Origin: Serratia oryzae
Lineage (GTDB): Bacteria > Pseudomonadota > Gammaproteobacteria > Enterobacterales > Enterobacteriaceae
DNA length: 64,000 bases
Direction: 5' to 3'
Assembly: GCF_001976145.1 (NCBI RefSeq)
Contig: NZ_MOXD01000001.1
Location: 528,711-592,710, forward strand
A model generated the notes under the pieces. The model was not told the origin of the DNA. It searched no databases and worked only from the letters and a program-made list of their open reading frames with translations. This document shows, piece by piece, positions 48,108 to 57,710 of this stretch; the first letter of the stretch is position 1, and every line of letters starts with the position of its first letter. The position numbers and the translations under genes were made by a program.

Positions 48108-48998
48108 ATGCTGCATCAACATCCTTCTCAACTCTCGTCGGCCCCCCCTGAAGTGCTGGACCTGGATGGACAGGGGTTGGAAAGCCTCGACGATCAAAGC
48201 CTCTCAGGAAGCGCTCTGCAGAAAATCAGCCTGTACAATAATCACCTGACAAGCTTTCCGCTGCCGATCTTGCGCCATCGGCATCTGCAGGTACTGAATA
48301 TTTCCTGCAATAAAATCACCCAACTGCCCGCAGAGATCGGGCAGTTAACGCAATTGGAGATGCTTGATTTCGGCCATAACCAGGCGAACACCGTCCCTAC
48401 GGAAATAGGTGCCCTGCGCGCGTTGAAATATCTGTATCTGAGCGACAACCTGTTCGGCGATCTACCCGATTCCGTGCGGCAACTGCAAGCACTGCGCTAT
48501 CTGAATCTGACCGATAATCAACTGACGATGATCCCCGCAGCCGTATGCGCGCTGAGCGCATTGCAGGAGCTGCGTCTTTACAACAATCAGATTGCTGCGC
48601 TTCCGGCTGAGCTTGGCCTGTTGCACCCATTGCGTGAATTACATCTGATGAATAACCGCATCGAAACGCTGCCTGCCGAACTGATGCAACTCGGCAAACT
48701 AATGGTGCTCGATCTGGAAAACAATGCCGTTGCACATTTGCCGGATGAGTTTTGCCAATTGCCCAGCCTGACCACATTGAACCTGCGCTTCAACCAATTG
48801 ACACAGTTGCCTGATGATTTTGGCGCGCTACGCTCGCTGGTGTCATTGGATCTGCGCGCTAATCGCTTGAGCGAGTTGCCTGAAAGTATGGCGCAAATGC
48901 ACAACCTGCGGCGGCTGGACTTACGTTGGAATAACTTCAGCCACTACCCTCAGGTGCTTGATAGCCTGATCCAACAAGGCTGCATGGTTCATGTGTAA
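48108..48998 (+). CDS. Leucine-rich repeat protein
   Basis: A 296-residue protein made almost wholly of about ten LRR units of 22-23 residues (pattern LPAEIGQLTQLEMLDFGHN), from about residue 38 to 275. No signal peptide, membrane helix, catalytic domain or NEL ubiquitin-ligase tail is visible, so it is probably a cytosolic binding protein of unknown partner. The repeats run without interruption. In E. coli, pykA is followed directly by lpxM, so this gene is an insertion relative to it. The ATG at 48108 has a weak GGAGC site. Confidence 0.85.
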   Translation: MLHQHPSQLSSAPPEVLDLDGQGLESLDDQSLSGSALQKISLYNNHLTSFPLPILRHRHLQVLNISCNKITQLPAEIGQLTQLEMLDFGHNQANTVPTEIGALRALKYLYLSDNLFGDLPDSVRQLQALRYLNLTDNQLTMIPAAVCALSALQELRLYNNQIAALPAELGLLHPLRELHLMNNRIETLPAELMQLGKLMVLDLENNAVAHLPDEFCQLPSLTTLNLRFNQLTQLPDDFGALRSLVSLDLRANRLSELPESMAQMHNLRRLDLRWNNFSHYPQVLDSLIQQGCMVHV

Positions 48999-49010
48999 TT
49001 GCGGTAACAA

Positions 49011-49043
49011 AAAAAGCCGAACAGCAGTCACCGTTCGGCTTTC
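49011..49043. terminator. Bidirectional terminator, LRR gene and lpxM
   Basis: AAAGCCGAAC and GTTCGGCTTT pair perfectly around a ten-base loop. An A-run before and a T-run after allow use on both strands, between the convergent LRR gene and lpxM. Confidence 0.8.
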
Positions 49044-49065
49044 AGTCAATATAACCAGCGGCTGT

Positions 49066-50034
49066 TTAGCGGTATAAATCGTCGCGTGAATAAGGTTCGA
49101 TCTCCCCTTCTTTACGCGTTTTCAGCAGCTTCAGGATCCAGGTGTATTGTTCTGGATTCGGGCCAACCAGGTTCTCAACCTCTTCGTTCATCCGGCGAGC
49201 AATGCGGTGATCGTCCGCTTCAGCCAAATCATCCATCGGTTCCCGAATATAGATATCCAGCATGCTGGTTTTGCCGTTATACACCGGGAACAGCGGCACA
49301 ATCGCCGCACGGCACACCTTCATCAAACGCCCCACCGCAGGCAGCGTCGCTTTGTAGGTGGCAAAAAAATCAACGAACTCGCTGTGTTCAGCACCGTGGT
49401 CCTGATCCGGCAGATAGTAACCCCAATAGCCTTGGCGCACGGAACTGATAAAGGGTTTGATACCGTCATTACGCGCATGCATGCGGCCGCCAAATTTGCG
49501 GCGCACGGCATTCCACAGGTAATCCACCAGCGGATTGCTCTGGTTATGGAACATGGCGGCCATCGGCTGGCCGCGTGCCGCCATCAGCATCGCCGGCACA
49601 TCCACCGCCCAGCCGTGCGGCACCAGGAAGATCACATTACGGCCTTCCTGACGAATTTTATCCAGCACCTCTTCGCCGTGCCAACGCACACGCTTAAGCA
49701 CTTTTTCCGGTTTGGTACAGGCGAGTTCCGCCATCAGGATCATCGACTGCGGGGCGGTGGCGAACATCTCATCAATGATGTGTTCGCGCTGGCTCTCCGG
49801 CACTTCCGGCAGGCAATAAAGCAGGTTGATGCGTGCACGGCGGCGGGCACTTTTTGCCACCTTCCCCACCAACTTGCCAATAGCCCCCAACACCGGATCG
49901 CGCATGCGCGCCGGGATCAGAGAAACACCGGCCATCAGCCCGGTTCCCAACCACACTCCCCAGTAACGCGGGTGGAAGAAGGCTTTCTGGAATTGGGGTA
50001 TGAACTCTACGTTCGATTTTTTTTCGTTTTGCAT
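49066..50034 (-). CDS. lpxM: Lipid A myristoyltransferase LpxM
   Basis: A 322-residue late acyltransferase (E. coli 323) that adds the secondary myristate to Kdo2-lipid A at the inner membrane. An N-terminal hydrophobic anchor (GVWLGTGLMAGVSLI) precedes the HX4D catalytic motif HGWAVD near residue 140, and QSNPLVDYLW follows. It lies behind mepM in the same direction. LpxM and KdoO, both in this window, modify the same molecule. Confidence 0.95.
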   Translation of the reverse strand: MQNEKKSNVEFIPQFQKAFFHPRYWGVWLGTGLMAGVSLIPARMRDPVLGAIGKLVGKVAKSARRRARINLLYCLPEVPESQREHIIDEMFATAPQSMILMAELACTKPEKVLKRVRWHGEEVLDKIRQEGRNVIFLVPHGWAVDVPAMLMAARGQPMAAMFHNQSNPLVDYLWNAVRRKFGGRMHARNDGIKPFISSVRQGYWGYYLPDQDHGAEHSEFVDFFATYKATLPAVGRLMKVCRAAIVPLFPVYNGKTSMLDIYIREPMDDLAEADDHRIARRMNEEVENLVGPNPEQYTWILKLLKTRKEGEIEPYSRDDLYR

Positions 50035-50164
50035 GTAACAACTCTTCGCTCAACGCGCCAGCATTAACCCTCACTACAGAAGGCAATTTACACCGAACAG
50101 GCGCCAATATAAAAAACATCGGCCCGAAATCAGGCCGATGTAGGATCAAACGTGGCTGAAAGGG

Positions 50165-51487
50165 TTAATCCAGTTGCAGCTGTGGAACCACTTCTTTCAC
50201 CTGCGCCAGATAATCGCTGCGTTCTTTACCACTCAGCCCTTCAGAACGCGGCAGCTTAGCCGTTACCGGATTCACCGCCTGCTGGTTAGTCCACAGTTCG
50301 TAATGCAAGTGTGGGCCGGTGGAACGCCCGGTGTTACCAGAAAGCCCAATGCGATCGCCGCGTTTAACCTTTTGCCCAGGCTTAACCAGCGCTTTCTTGA
50401 GGTGCATATAGCGAGTGGTATATTGGCGACCATGGCGGATCGCCACATAATTACCGGTATCGCTCCCGTACTTGGCAGCCACCACTTCACCGTCACCCAC
50501 GGCCAGCACCGGCGTGCCGACCGGCATTGAGAAATCGACACCTCGATGCGGTGCCACGCGCCCGGTTACCGGGTTCAAGCGGCGCGGGTTGAAGTTGGAG
50601 GAAATGCGGAACTGTTTCATGGTTGGGAAACGCATAAAACCGCGCGCCAGGCCCGAGCCCTGGCGGTCGTAGAATTTGCCGTCGTCAGCGCGGATCGCAT
50701 AGTAGTCTTTACCCCCGCTACGCATACGCACGCCCAGCAACTGGCTTTGCTCGCTCTTGCCGTCAAACTCTTCACGCGACATCAAGACGGCGAATTGATC
50801 GCCCTTGCGCAGCTTGCGGAAATCGAGCTGCCATTGCAGCGCTTTGGTCACCGCGTTGATTTCTGCACGGTTGAGGCCCGCCGCCGCCGCGCTGCTGACA
50901 AAGCTGCCGTTCAACTGGCCGCTCAGCACGCTATTGCGCCATTCCCCTTTTTGGGTTTCCTGGGATTCTTTGAAGCTGTTGCCTACGCGCTCGTAGGTAC
51001 GCGTTTCACGGCGGGAAACCTCCCAGGTCAAACGCTGCAGATCGCCAGCATCATTCAATGTCCATGACAGCTGCTGACCAATCTTCAAGTTACGCAGATC
51101 GCGGTTTTGCGCGGAGAGCAAAGAGACGTCCGACATTTCGACGCCATACTGGGTCAGAATGCTGCTCAGCGTATCCCCGGTAGACACCACATACTCGTGC
51201 ACGCCTTCCTCACCGGCGACCTTCTGGTCCAGTTCATCCTGCGGGATGTCATCATCGGGAGTAGGCTGTTCAACATCGATCGGTTCGCTGGCCTCTGGCG
51301 CCAGAGAGCGAACCTGATTGGATTCTAATTCAACATTTCTAACGATGGGGGTATGTTCTGGGTGATAAACCGAAGGCCGCCAAACGGCGACGGCCAAGGT
51401 AACAACTGTCAACGACCCCAGCATAACGCGGTGGGGCCGAGGCAGGTTGTTATACGCCAGAGCGATAGTTCGGACTATCTTCTGCAC
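50165..51487 (-). CDS. mepM: Murein DD-endopeptidase MepM
   Basis: A 440-residue periplasmic hydrolase that cuts D-Ala-mDAP cross-links so new strands can be inserted. An N-terminal membrane anchor (about residues 22-36) is followed by a LysM-type domain (YVVSTGDTLSSILTQYGV near 100) and an M23 peptidase domain with HRGVDFSMP (zinc ligands His and Asp) and HLHYELW near 400. The start lies 22 bases before the end of znuA, upstream on this strand; it may be read from the same message. Confidence 0.96.
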   Translation of the reverse strand: MQKIVRTIALAYNNLPRPHRVMLGSLTVVTLAVAVWRPSVYHPEHTPIVRNVELESNQVRSLAPEASEPIDVEQPTPDDDIPQDELDQKVAGEEGVHEYVVSTGDTLSSILTQYGVEMSDVSLLSAQNRDLRNLKIGQQLSWTLNDAGDLQRLTWEVSRRETRTYERVGNSFKESQETQKGEWRNSVLSGQLNGSFVSSAAAAGLNRAEINAVTKALQWQLDFRKLRKGDQFAVLMSREEFDGKSEQSQLLGVRMRSGGKDYYAIRADDGKFYDRQGSGLARGFMRFPTMKQFRISSNFNPRRLNPVTGRVAPHRGVDFSMPVGTPVLAVGDGEVVAAKYGSDTGNYVAIRHGRQYTTRYMHLKKALVKPGQKVKRGDRIGLSGNTGRSTGPHLHYELWTNQQAVNPVTAKLPRSEGLSGKERSDYLAQVKEVVPQLQLD

Positions 51488-51508
51488 TCAATAATATCCT
51501 CATGATCT

Positions 51509-52438
51509 TTACTTCAGGCAGCTCACGTACTGGTTGGACAGCGCTGTCAGGAAGTTCCCGTAGCTGTCTTTCCCCAGTGCGATGCCTGTGCCCAGCGGAT
51601 CCAGCGTTCCAGAACGCACCTTGGTCCCCGCGGCAACGGCATTGATTACGGCCGGCCTGAATTGTGGCTCAGCAAAAACACATACTGCTTTCTGCTCAAC
51701 CAACTGTGTTCGAATTTGGTGTAAGCGCTGTGCTCCAGGCTGAATTTCGGGGTTGACGGTAAAATGGCCCAATGGGCTCAAGCCAAAGTGTTTTTCAAAG
51801 TAGCCGTAAGCATCATGAAAAACAAAATATCCCCTATCACGCACAGGCGTAAGCATCTTAGCAAGATTTTTGTCGGTTTGCGCTAGCTGATCCTCGAACT
51901 GGCGCAGGTTTGCGTCTAATTTGTCCTTCTTTTGCGGCATAAGTTCCAATAATCTGTCATGAATCGCGATCGCCGTCACTTTCGCCACCGCCGGCGACAG
52001 CCAGAGGTGCATGTTATATTCACCATGATGATGCCCATGCTCGCTTTCATGCGCATCATGCCCGTGATCATGATCGTCGTCGTCATCCCCTTTCATCAGC
52101 AACGGTTGTACGCTAGCCAGCTCAGCAACCGACAATTGCTTATTGGCAGCCACCGGCGTCAGCGATTTAGTCAGAAACGCCTCCAGATCCGGGCCGACCC
52201 ACACGACTAGCTCCGCATCGCGCAGACGTTGAATATCCGATGGGCGCAGCGCGAAATCATGTGGCGATGCGCCATCCGGTAACAGCACCTCCGTTGGCGT
52301 TACCCCATCAGCGATCGCCGAGGCGATAAACCCCAATGGACGAATCGAAGTGACAACCGCCGCCGTAGCCTGACCAGCCACCATCAGCGCGCTGGCAAAC
52401 AGTGCACGCTGTAACCATTTATTTTTCTGCATCATCAT
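51509..52438 (-). CDS. znuA: Zinc ABC transporter, periplasmic binding protein ZnuA
   Basis: A 309-residue zinc-binding protein. The signal peptide of about 25 residues ends AGQATAA. A His/Asp-rich loop ([19 protein letters not shown] near residue 118) is typical of ZnuA; the metal site histidines are in [15 protein letters not shown] and [10 protein letters not shown]. Of several ATGs, 52438 was chosen because GGGAT lies six bases upstream and the Zur-box promoter is close; 52450 is an alternative and the TTG at 52459 unlikely. Confidence 0.94.
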   Translation of the reverse strand: MMMQKNKWLQRALFASALMVAGQATAAVVTSIRPLGFIASAIADGVTPTEVLLPDGASPHDFALRPSDIQRLRDAELVVWVGPDLEAFLTKSLTPVAANKQLSVAELASVQPLLMKGDDDDDHDHGHDAHESEHGHHHGEYNMHLWLSPAVAKVTAIAIHDRLLELMPQKKDKLDANLRQFEDQLAQTDKNLAKMLTPVRDRGYFVFHDAYGYFEKHFGLSPLGHFTVNPEIQPGAQRLHQIRTQLVEQKAVCVFAEPQFRPAVINAVAAGTKVRSGTLDPLGTGIALGKDSYGNFLTALSNQYVSCLK

Positions 52439-52463
52439 CAGTAATCCCATCGTTTTCAACCAA

Positions 52464-52485
52464 GAAACGTGATATTATAACATTC
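52464..52485. promoter_or_regulatory. Zur box between znuA and znuC
   Basis: GAAACGTGATATTATAACATTC is a near-palindrome matching the enterobacterial Zur consensus (GAAATGTTATANTATAACATTTC) at most positions. On the minus strand it contains a TATAAT -10 hexamer for znuA, so Zur would block that promoter; znuCB lie divergently on the other side. Confidence 0.8.
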
Positions 52486-52513
52486 GGTTGGTTCTGCAAA
52501 ATGTAATCACACT

Positions 52514-53272
52514 ATGTCTACACTGACGACGCTAAAAAACATTTCAGTCACTTTTGACACCCGACGGGTTCTGACGAATATCTCGCTCAAGCTGCAGCCG
52601 GGCCGTATCCTGACGCTGCTTGGCCCCAATGGAGCGGGTAAATCTACCCTGGTGCGCGTGGTACTCGGCCTGATCGCCCCCACGGAAGGGGCAATTGAGC
52701 GTCAGCCTAATCTGCGCATCGGCTATGTGCCACAAAAGCTGCACCTGGATGCCACGTTGCCGCTCACCGTCAGCCGCTTTATGCGCCTCAAGCCTGGCGT
52801 AAAAAATGCCGATATTCTGCCCGCGTTGAAACGCGTCCATGCAGCTCACTTACTGGAGCAGCCGATGCAAAAGCTTTCCGGTGGCGAGAACCAGCGCGTC
52901 TTGCTGGCGCGTGCGTTATTAAACAGGCCGCAGCTTCTGGTGCTCGATGAACCCACTCAAGGGGTTGACGTCAACGGTCAACTGGCGCTGTACGATCTGA
53001 TTGACCAACTGCGTAAAGAATTGGGCTGCGCCGTGCTGATGGTATCCCACGACCTGCACTTGGTGATGGCAAAAACCGACGACGTACTTTGCCTGAACCA
53101 GCACATCTGCTGTTCCGGCACGCCAGAAGTGGTGTCCATGCATCCGGAATTCATTGCCATGTTTGGCAATCGCGGAGCCGAACAATTGGCGATCTACCGC
53201 CATCACCATAATCACCGTCACGACCTGCAAGGCAGAATTGTGCTGAAAAAATCCGGGAGCCGTGAGGCATGA
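52514..53272 (+). CDS. znuC: Zinc ABC transporter ATPase ZnuC
   Basis: A 252-residue ABC ATPase. Walker A is [11 protein letters not shown] at about 36-46, the signature is [15 protein letters not shown] near 121, and Walker B is [12 protein letters not shown]. The C-terminus is His-rich (YRHHHNHRH). It energises zinc import through ZnuB. The znuB start overlaps its stop by four bases. Confidence 0.96.
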   Translation: MSTLTTLKNISVTFDTRRVLTNISLKLQPGRILTLLGPNGAGKSTLVRVVLGLIAPTEGAIERQPNLRIGYVPQKLHLDATLPLTVSRFMRLKPGVKNADILPALKRVHAAHLLEQPMQKLSGGENQRVLLARALLNRPQLLVLDEPTQGVDVNGQLALYDLIDQLRKELGCAVLMVSHDLHLVMAKTDDVLCLNQHICCSGTPEVVSMHPEFIAMFGNRGAEQLAIYRHHHNHRHDLQGRIVLKKSGSREA

Positions 53273-54054
53273 TTGAACTGTTATTGCCCGGCTGGCTGGC
53301 CGGGGTGCTGTTGGCTGCCGCCGCGGGCCCGTTAGGATCTTTTGTGGTCTGGCGCAGAATGTCTTACTTCGGCGATACCTTGGCGCACGCTTCACTGCTT
53401 GGGGTAGCCTTCGGTCTGTTGCTGGACATCAACCCGTTTTATGCCGTGATCGCCGTCACGCTGCTGCTGGCACTGGTGTTGGTATGGCTGGAGCGCCGCC
53501 CTCAGCTTGCGGTCGATACGCTGCTCGGGATTATGGCGCACAGCGCGCTGTCGCTCGGCCTGGTCGTGGTGGCGCTGATGTCAAACGTGCGCGTTGATCT
53601 GATGGCTTATCTGTTTGGGGATCTGCTGTCGGTAACCCTAAGTGATATCTGGCTGATCGGCGCAGGCGTTATGGTGGTGCTGCTGGTGCTGTGGTGGCAA
53701 TGGCGCGATCTACTGTCGATGACCATCAGCCCAGAAATGGCCCATGTTGACGGCGTCAATCTGGCGCGTGCGCGCACCATTCTGATGCTGGTAACCGCTC
53801 TGACCATTGGCTTGGCGATGAAGTTTGTCGGCGCGCTGATTATTACTTCGCTGTTGATCATCCCAGCCGCCACCGCGCGCCGTTTTGCCCGCACCCCAGA
53901 GCAGATGGCCGGTTATGCGGTGTTGGTGGGGATGATTGCGGTCACCGGCGGCCTGACCTTCTCGGCATTTTACGATACCCCGGCGGGGCCTTCGGTGGTG
54001 CTCTGTGCAGCGGTGCTGTTTGTGATGAGCCTGTCGAAAAAACAGCAGGCATAA
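53269..54054 (+). CDS. znuB: Zinc ABC transporter permease ZnuB
   Basis: A 261-residue inner-membrane permease with about seven to eight helices. The ATPase-contact region is around [12 protein letters not shown] near residue 160, and [19 protein letters not shown] near 190. ATGA overlap with znuC shows translational coupling. It converges on ruvB, with a GGGCGCA/TGCGCCC hairpin (54066-54085) between. Confidence 0.96.
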   Translation: MIELLLPGWLAGVLLAAAAGPLGSFVVWRRMSYFGDTLAHASLLGVAFGLLLDINPFYAVIAVTLLLALVLVWLERRPQLAVDTLLGIMAHSALSLGLVVVALMSNVRVDLMAYLFGDLLSVTLSDIWLIGAGVMVVLLVLWWQWRDLLSMTISPEMAHVDGVNLARARTILMLVTALTIGLAMKFVGALIITSLLIIPAATARRFARTPEQMAGYAVLVGMIAVTGGLTFSAFYDTPAGPSVVLCAAVLFVMSLSKKQQA

Positions 54055-54065
54055 GTTTCATCTCT

Positions 54066-54085
54066 GGGCGCAGGTGATTGCGCCC
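54066..54085. terminator. Hairpin between znuB and ruvB
   Basis: GGGCGCA and TGCGCCC pair perfectly around a six-base loop between the convergent genes. Only two T residues follow, so activity is uncertain. Confidence 0.45.
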
Positions 54086-54092
54086 TTGATGC

Positions 54093-55100
54093 TTAATTCT
54101 CTTCCCGCGCGATGCCAAAATGCTTATAGGCATGGTTGGTCGCCATTCTGCCGCGCGGCGTGCGCTGAATAAAACCCTGCTGGATCAGGAAGGGTTCGAT
54201 CACATCTTCGATCGTTTCACGCTCTTCACCGATCGCCGCCGCCAGGTTATCCAGCCCCACCGGGCCACCGTTGAACTTGTCGATAATTGCCAGTAGTAGC
54301 TTGCGGTCCATATAGTCAAAACCTTCGGCATCGACGTTCAGCATATCCAATGCCTGCATCGCCACGTCGCCGTTAATGATCCCGTTGGCGCGCACCTCGG
54401 CGAAGTCACGCACCCGGCGTAACAGACGGTTGGCGATACGCGGTGTCCCGCGGGCGCGGCGTGCAATTTCATGCGAACCATCCGCAGACAGATCCAGCCC
54501 AAGGCAGTTGGCACTGCGCGACACGATATGCTCCAGATCGGCCACCTGATAAAACTCCAGGCGCTGCACAATACCGAAACGATCGCGCAGCGGCGACGTC
54601 AGCGAGCCCGCACGGGTGGTAGCCCCAACCAAAGTGAACGGTGGCAGATCGAGCTTGATCGAGCGCGCCGCCGGGCCTTCGCCGATCATGATATCCAATT
54701 GATAATCTTCCATCGCCGGATACAGCACTTCTTCCACCACCGGTGAAAGGCGGTGGATTTCATCGATAAACAGCACGTCGTGCGGTTCAAGATTCGTCAG
54801 CATCGCCGCCAGATCCCCGGCTTTTTCCAACACCGGGCCGGAGGTGGTGCGCAAATTGACGCCCATCTCGTTGGCAACGATATTCGCCAGCGTGGTTTTA
54901 CCCAGCCCCGGTGGGCCGAAAATCAGCAGATGATCCAAAGCATCACCGCGCTGTTTGGCCGCCTGAATAAAAATCTCCATCTGCTCGCGCACGTGCGGTT
55001 GGCCAACGTACTCGGTCAGCAGCTTGGGGCGAATCGCGCGATCCAGAACCTCTTCTTCATTGAACGGCTCGGCAGAAATCAGGCGGTCTGCTTCAATCAT
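54093..55100 (-). CDS. ruvB: Holliday junction helicase RuvB
   Basis: A 335-residue AAA+ motor that drives branch migration with RuvA. Walker A is GPPGLGKTT near residue 63, Walker B is [12 protein letters not shown] near 110, and a winged-helix domain ends with RTPRGR. Its start is 17 bases behind ruvA on the same message. The block ruvC, then ruvAB, matches E. coli. Confidence 0.98.
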   Translation of the reverse strand: MIEADRLISAEPFNEEEVLDRAIRPKLLTEYVGQPHVREQMEIFIQAAKQRGDALDHLLIFGPPGLGKTTLANIVANEMGVNLRTTSGPVLEKAGDLAAMLTNLEPHDVLFIDEIHRLSPVVEEVLYPAMEDYQLDIMIGEGPAARSIKLDLPPFTLVGATTRAGSLTSPLRDRFGIVQRLEFYQVADLEHIVSRSANCLGLDLSADGSHEIARRARGTPRIANRLLRRVRDFAEVRANGIINGDVAMQALDMLNVDAEGFDYMDRKLLLAIIDKFNGGPVGLDNLAAAIGEERETIEDVIEPFLIQQGFIQRTPRGRMATNHAYKHFGIAREEN

Positions 55101-55117
55101 TTTCTACCCCTTTGGCC

Positions 55118-55732
55118 TCAAAGTGCGGCACGCAGCGCGTCGCGGATCAAGGTTTCGCAATCTGCACCCGGCTTGGCGATTTTGCCGATCATACGGCTGG
55201 CTTCCTGTGGTTTATAGCCCAGGGCCACCAGTGCCGAAGCCGCTTCGGCTTCAACATCCATTTCAGCCGCTTTGGCTGCGGTGGCTGGCAGGCTGATCTC
55301 GCTGCTGTTGTTAAACAGATCGCCATTCAACCCTTTGAAGCGGTCTTTCATTTCGACCACCAGGCGCTCGGCGGTTTTCTTGCCAACGCCCGGCAACTTC
55401 ACCAGTGCGGTGATCTCTTCACGCTCTACGGCGCTGACAAACTGCTGCGCAGACATACCGGAGAGGATCGCCAACGCCAGTTTCGGCCCTACGCCATTCA
55501 CTTTGATCAATTCGCGGAACAGCGCTCGCTCTTGTTTATCATTGAACCCATACAGCAATTGCGCATCTTCGCGCACCACAAAGTGGGTAAACACGATCGC
55601 CTGTTGCCCCAGCTCCGGCAGTTCATAAAAGCAGGTCATCGGCATATGCACTTCATAGCCGACGCCGTTGGCTTCCAGTAACACCAGCGGTGGCTGTTTT
55701 TCCAGAATAATTCCTCTGAGACGACCTATCAT
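55118..55732 (-). CDS. ruvA: Holliday junction DNA-binding subunit RuvA
   Basis: A 204-residue junction-binding protein: an OB-fold start ([15 protein letters not shown]), two helix-hairpin-helix motifs ([13 protein letters not shown] and [13 protein letters not shown]), and a C-terminal RuvB-binding domain. The ATG at 55732 follows GGAGG. A LexA box lies about 77 bases upstream, so ruvAB should be SOS-induced. Confidence 0.97.
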   Translation of the reverse strand: MIGRLRGIILEKQPPLVLLEANGVGYEVHMPMTCFYELPELGQQAIVFTHFVVREDAQLLYGFNDKQERALFRELIKVNGVGPKLALAILSGMSAQQFVSAVEREEITALVKLPGVGKKTAERLVVEMKDRFKGLNGDLFNNSSEISLPATAAKAAEMDVEAEAASALVALGYKPQEASRMIGKIAKPGADCETLIRDALRAAL

Positions 55733-55798
55733 TACCCCTCCTGTATGGATCCTTTGGTGGTAGTGTTTGCCACTACACAATGTTGTAAAGCTTATACC

Positions 55799-55826
55799 AT
55801 AAAAAAGGCTGGATGAATATCCAGCC
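55799..55826 (-). terminator. ruvC terminator
   Basis: On the minus strand GGCTGGAT pairs with ATCCAGCC around a four-base loop and TTTTTT follows, 21 bases behind the ruvC stop. The same stem contains the ruvAB LexA box. Confidence 0.8.
55809..55824. promoter_or_regulatory. LexA (SOS) box for ruvAB
   Basis: On the ruvA strand it reads CTGGATATTCATCCAG, two bases different from the E. coli ruvAB box (CTGGATATCTATCCAG, from memory), with CTG/CAG ends ten bases apart. A TATAAG -10 lies downstream at the distance expected for a promoter blocked by LexA. Confidence 0.75.
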
Positions 55827-55847
55827 CGAGCTTCACATTTAACGCCA

Positions 55848-56369
55848 TTACTTCAACCGACCGCGTGCCAGATCCAACCGCCCTGCGCTCACCCGCAGCA
55901 CGTTCTGGCTAAGGTGGCAATGGGTAATGGCAATGGCCAGCGCATCGGCGGCATCGGCCTGCGGGTTGGCAGGCAGCTTCAGCAAAGCGCGCACCATATG
56001 CTGCACCTGCGCCTTTTCTGCCGCACCGGTACCCACCACCGTCTGCTTCACCTGGCGCGCCGCATACTCAAACACTTCCAGGTTCTGGTTCACGGCGGCA
56101 ACGATCGCCACGCCGCGCGCCTGCCCCAACTTGAGGGCAGAGTCCGGGTTTTTGGCCATAAACACCTGTTCGATGGCGAAAAAATCCGGCCGGAACTGGG
56201 TGATTATTTCGCTGACACCGGCATAAATCAGCTTTAACCGCGTCGGCATATCGTCAACTACGGTACGGATACAGCCACTGGCAACGTAGGTCAGCTGACG
56301 GCCTTGCTGGCGGATCAGGCCATAACCGGTAACGCGCGAACCGGGATCGATACCCAGTATGATCGCCAT
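55848..56369 (-). CDS. ruvC: Crossover junction endodeoxyribonuclease RuvC
   Basis: A 173-residue resolvase, the same length as in E. coli, that cuts Holliday junctions symmetrically. The first catalytic Asp is in [14 protein letters not shown]; the remaining acidic residues are in FAIEQVFM (Glu) and [10 protein letters not shown] (Asp pair). The ATG at 56369 matches E. coli. It follows yebC at 67 bases and is terminated before ruvAB. Confidence 0.97.
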   Translation of the reverse strand: MAIILGIDPGSRVTGYGLIRQQGRQLTYVASGCIRTVVDDMPTRLKLIYAGVSEIITQFRPDFFAIEQVFMAKNPDSALKLGQARGVAIVAAVNQNLEVFEYAARQVKQTVVGTGAAEKAQVQHMVRALLKLPANPQADAADALAIAITHCHLSQNVLRVSAGRLDLARGRLK

Positions 56370-56436
56370 TGCTACCACCACCCTGCGTTTAATCTTGCCT
56401 GGCGCTGCCGGCAGGCAACGCCATCAGTCACCTGCA

Positions 56437-57180
56437 TTACAGCGTCGCGGCGATCTCGTCGGAGATCTCACCGTTGTGGTAAACCTCCTGCACATCGTCA
56501 CAATCTTCCAGCATATCGATCAGGCGCAGCAGTTTAGGCGCAGTTTCTGCGTCCATATCGGCCTTGGTCGATGGGATCATGGAAACTTCCGCGGCTTCCG
56601 CAGTAAAACCGGCAGCGGTCAGAGCATCTTTTACCTCTCCCAGGTTTTCCCAGGCGGTATAAACGTCGATAGCGCCGTCATCATAGGTAACGATATCTTC
56701 TGCGCCCGCTTCCAGTGCTGCTTCCATCACCGTATCTTCATCCAGACCCGGTGCAAAAGTGATCACGCCTTTTTTGGTGAACAGGTAAGCAACGGAGCCG
56801 TCAGTCCCCAGATTACCGCCGCACTTGGTGAAAGCATGACGCACTTCAGCCACGGTACGGTTACGGTTATCACTCAGGCACTCGATCATCACCGCCGTGC
56901 CGCCAGGGCCGTAACCTTCGTAAATGATGGTTTCCATATTGCTGTCATCATCACCACCCACGCCACGCGCAATCGCACGGTTCAACGTGTCGCGCGTCAT
57001 GTTGTTGGACAGCGCCTTATCAATGGCCGCACGCAGACGCGGGTTAGCACCCGGATCGCCGCCGCCCAATTTGGCTGCGGTGACCAGCTCACGAATAATT
57101 TTGGTGAAAATCTTACCGCGCTTGGCATCTTGCGCCGCTTTGCGGTGTTTGGTGTTGGCCCATTTACTATGACCTGCCAT
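56437..57180 (-). CDS. yebC: YebC/PmpR (TACO1) family protein
   Basis: A 247-residue protein beginning [21 protein letters not shown], the family hallmark, then [11 protein letters not shown] and [14 protein letters not shown]. Members were annotated as regulators; recent work ties the family to relief of ribosome stalling at proline stretches. It lies upstream of ruvC, as in E. coli, so cotranscription is likely. Confidence 0.95.
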   Translation of the reverse strand: MAGHSKWANTKHRKAAQDAKRGKIFTKIIRELVTAAKLGGGDPGANPRLRAAIDKALSNNMTRDTLNRAIARGVGGDDDSNMETIIYEGYGPGGTAVMIECLSDNRNRTVAEVRHAFTKCGGNLGTDGSVAYLFTKKGVITFAPGLDEDTVMEAALEAGAEDIVTYDDGAIDVYTAWENLGEVKDALTAAGFTAEAAEVSMIPSTKADMDAETAPKLLRLIDMLEDCDDVQEVYHNGEISDEIAATL

Positions 57181-57205
57181 ACAAATATCTCCAAAAAGAA
57201 CTACT

Positions 57206-57273
57206 GGATACCCCCGTCATACCTCGAGTTGCCGGCCCACTGGTTTCCTGCAACTCAACGCCTTCAGGGTATA
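57206..57273. repeat. 68-base palindromic element between yebC and nudB
   Basis: Imperfect inverted arms: GGATACCCCCGTCATACCT-CGAGTTGC (57206-57232) and GCAACTCAACGCCTTCAGGGTATA (57250-57273). The arm style matches the ends of the ERIC element at 59733. The right arm contains the nudB stop codon, so the last residues of NudB are read from the repeat. Confidence 0.65.
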
Positions 57274-57710
57274 GATTGGGTCACAAACTCTTCAATCGCC
57301 TGCTGATTGCTCCACGACTTGGTCAGTTTGACGGCGTCTGCTGCGTCAAGCCATTGGTAGGCGTGATGTTCGCTTAATACCGGATCGCGCTCTTCAGGCA
57401 GCGCCAGGCAGAACCAGTGCTCTTTATTGCGCGTAGTTCCTGGCGCATAGCGATGCCGCAGATGGACGAAGAGTTCAAACTCCACACAGCGCTGGCAATC
57501 GACCAGCGGCAAATTTTCTGCGCCGATATCGATTCCCGTCTCTTCTTTGACTTCGCGCTGTGCGGCATGCGGCGGTGATTCACCGTTTTCCAGGCTGCCG
57601 GTCACCGACTGCCAGAACTCCGTATCATCACGCCGCTGTAACATCAGCACCCGGCCACTGGATTGCGCATAAATCACCACCAGGATCGACTCGGGCCGCT
57701 TGTAATTCAT
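57264..57710 (-). CDS. nudB: Dihydroneopterin triphosphate pyrophosphatase
   Basis: A 148-residue Nudix enzyme (E. coli 150) acting early in folate synthesis. The Nudix box is GSLENGESPPHAAQREVKEE followed by TGI near residue 40; HLRHRYAPGTTRN and LTKSWSNQQAIEEFV are as in E. coli. The ATG at 57710 overlaps the aspS stop (TGATG). The C-terminal TQSIP differs from E. coli and comes from the repeat at 57206-57273. It is transcribed behind aspS. Confidence 0.94.
   Translation of the reverse strand: MNYKRPESILVVIYAQSSGRVLMLQRRDDTEFWQSVTGSLENGESPPHAAQREVKEETGIDIGAENLPLVDCQRCVEFELFVHLRHRYAPGTTRNKEHWFCLALPEERDPVLSEHHAYQWLDAADAVKLTKSWSNQQAIEEFVTQSIP

Noticed and set aside
49147..50067. 306-codon open frame antisense to lpxM
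   Set aside because: His-rich translation without domains, fully covered by the well-supported lpxM.
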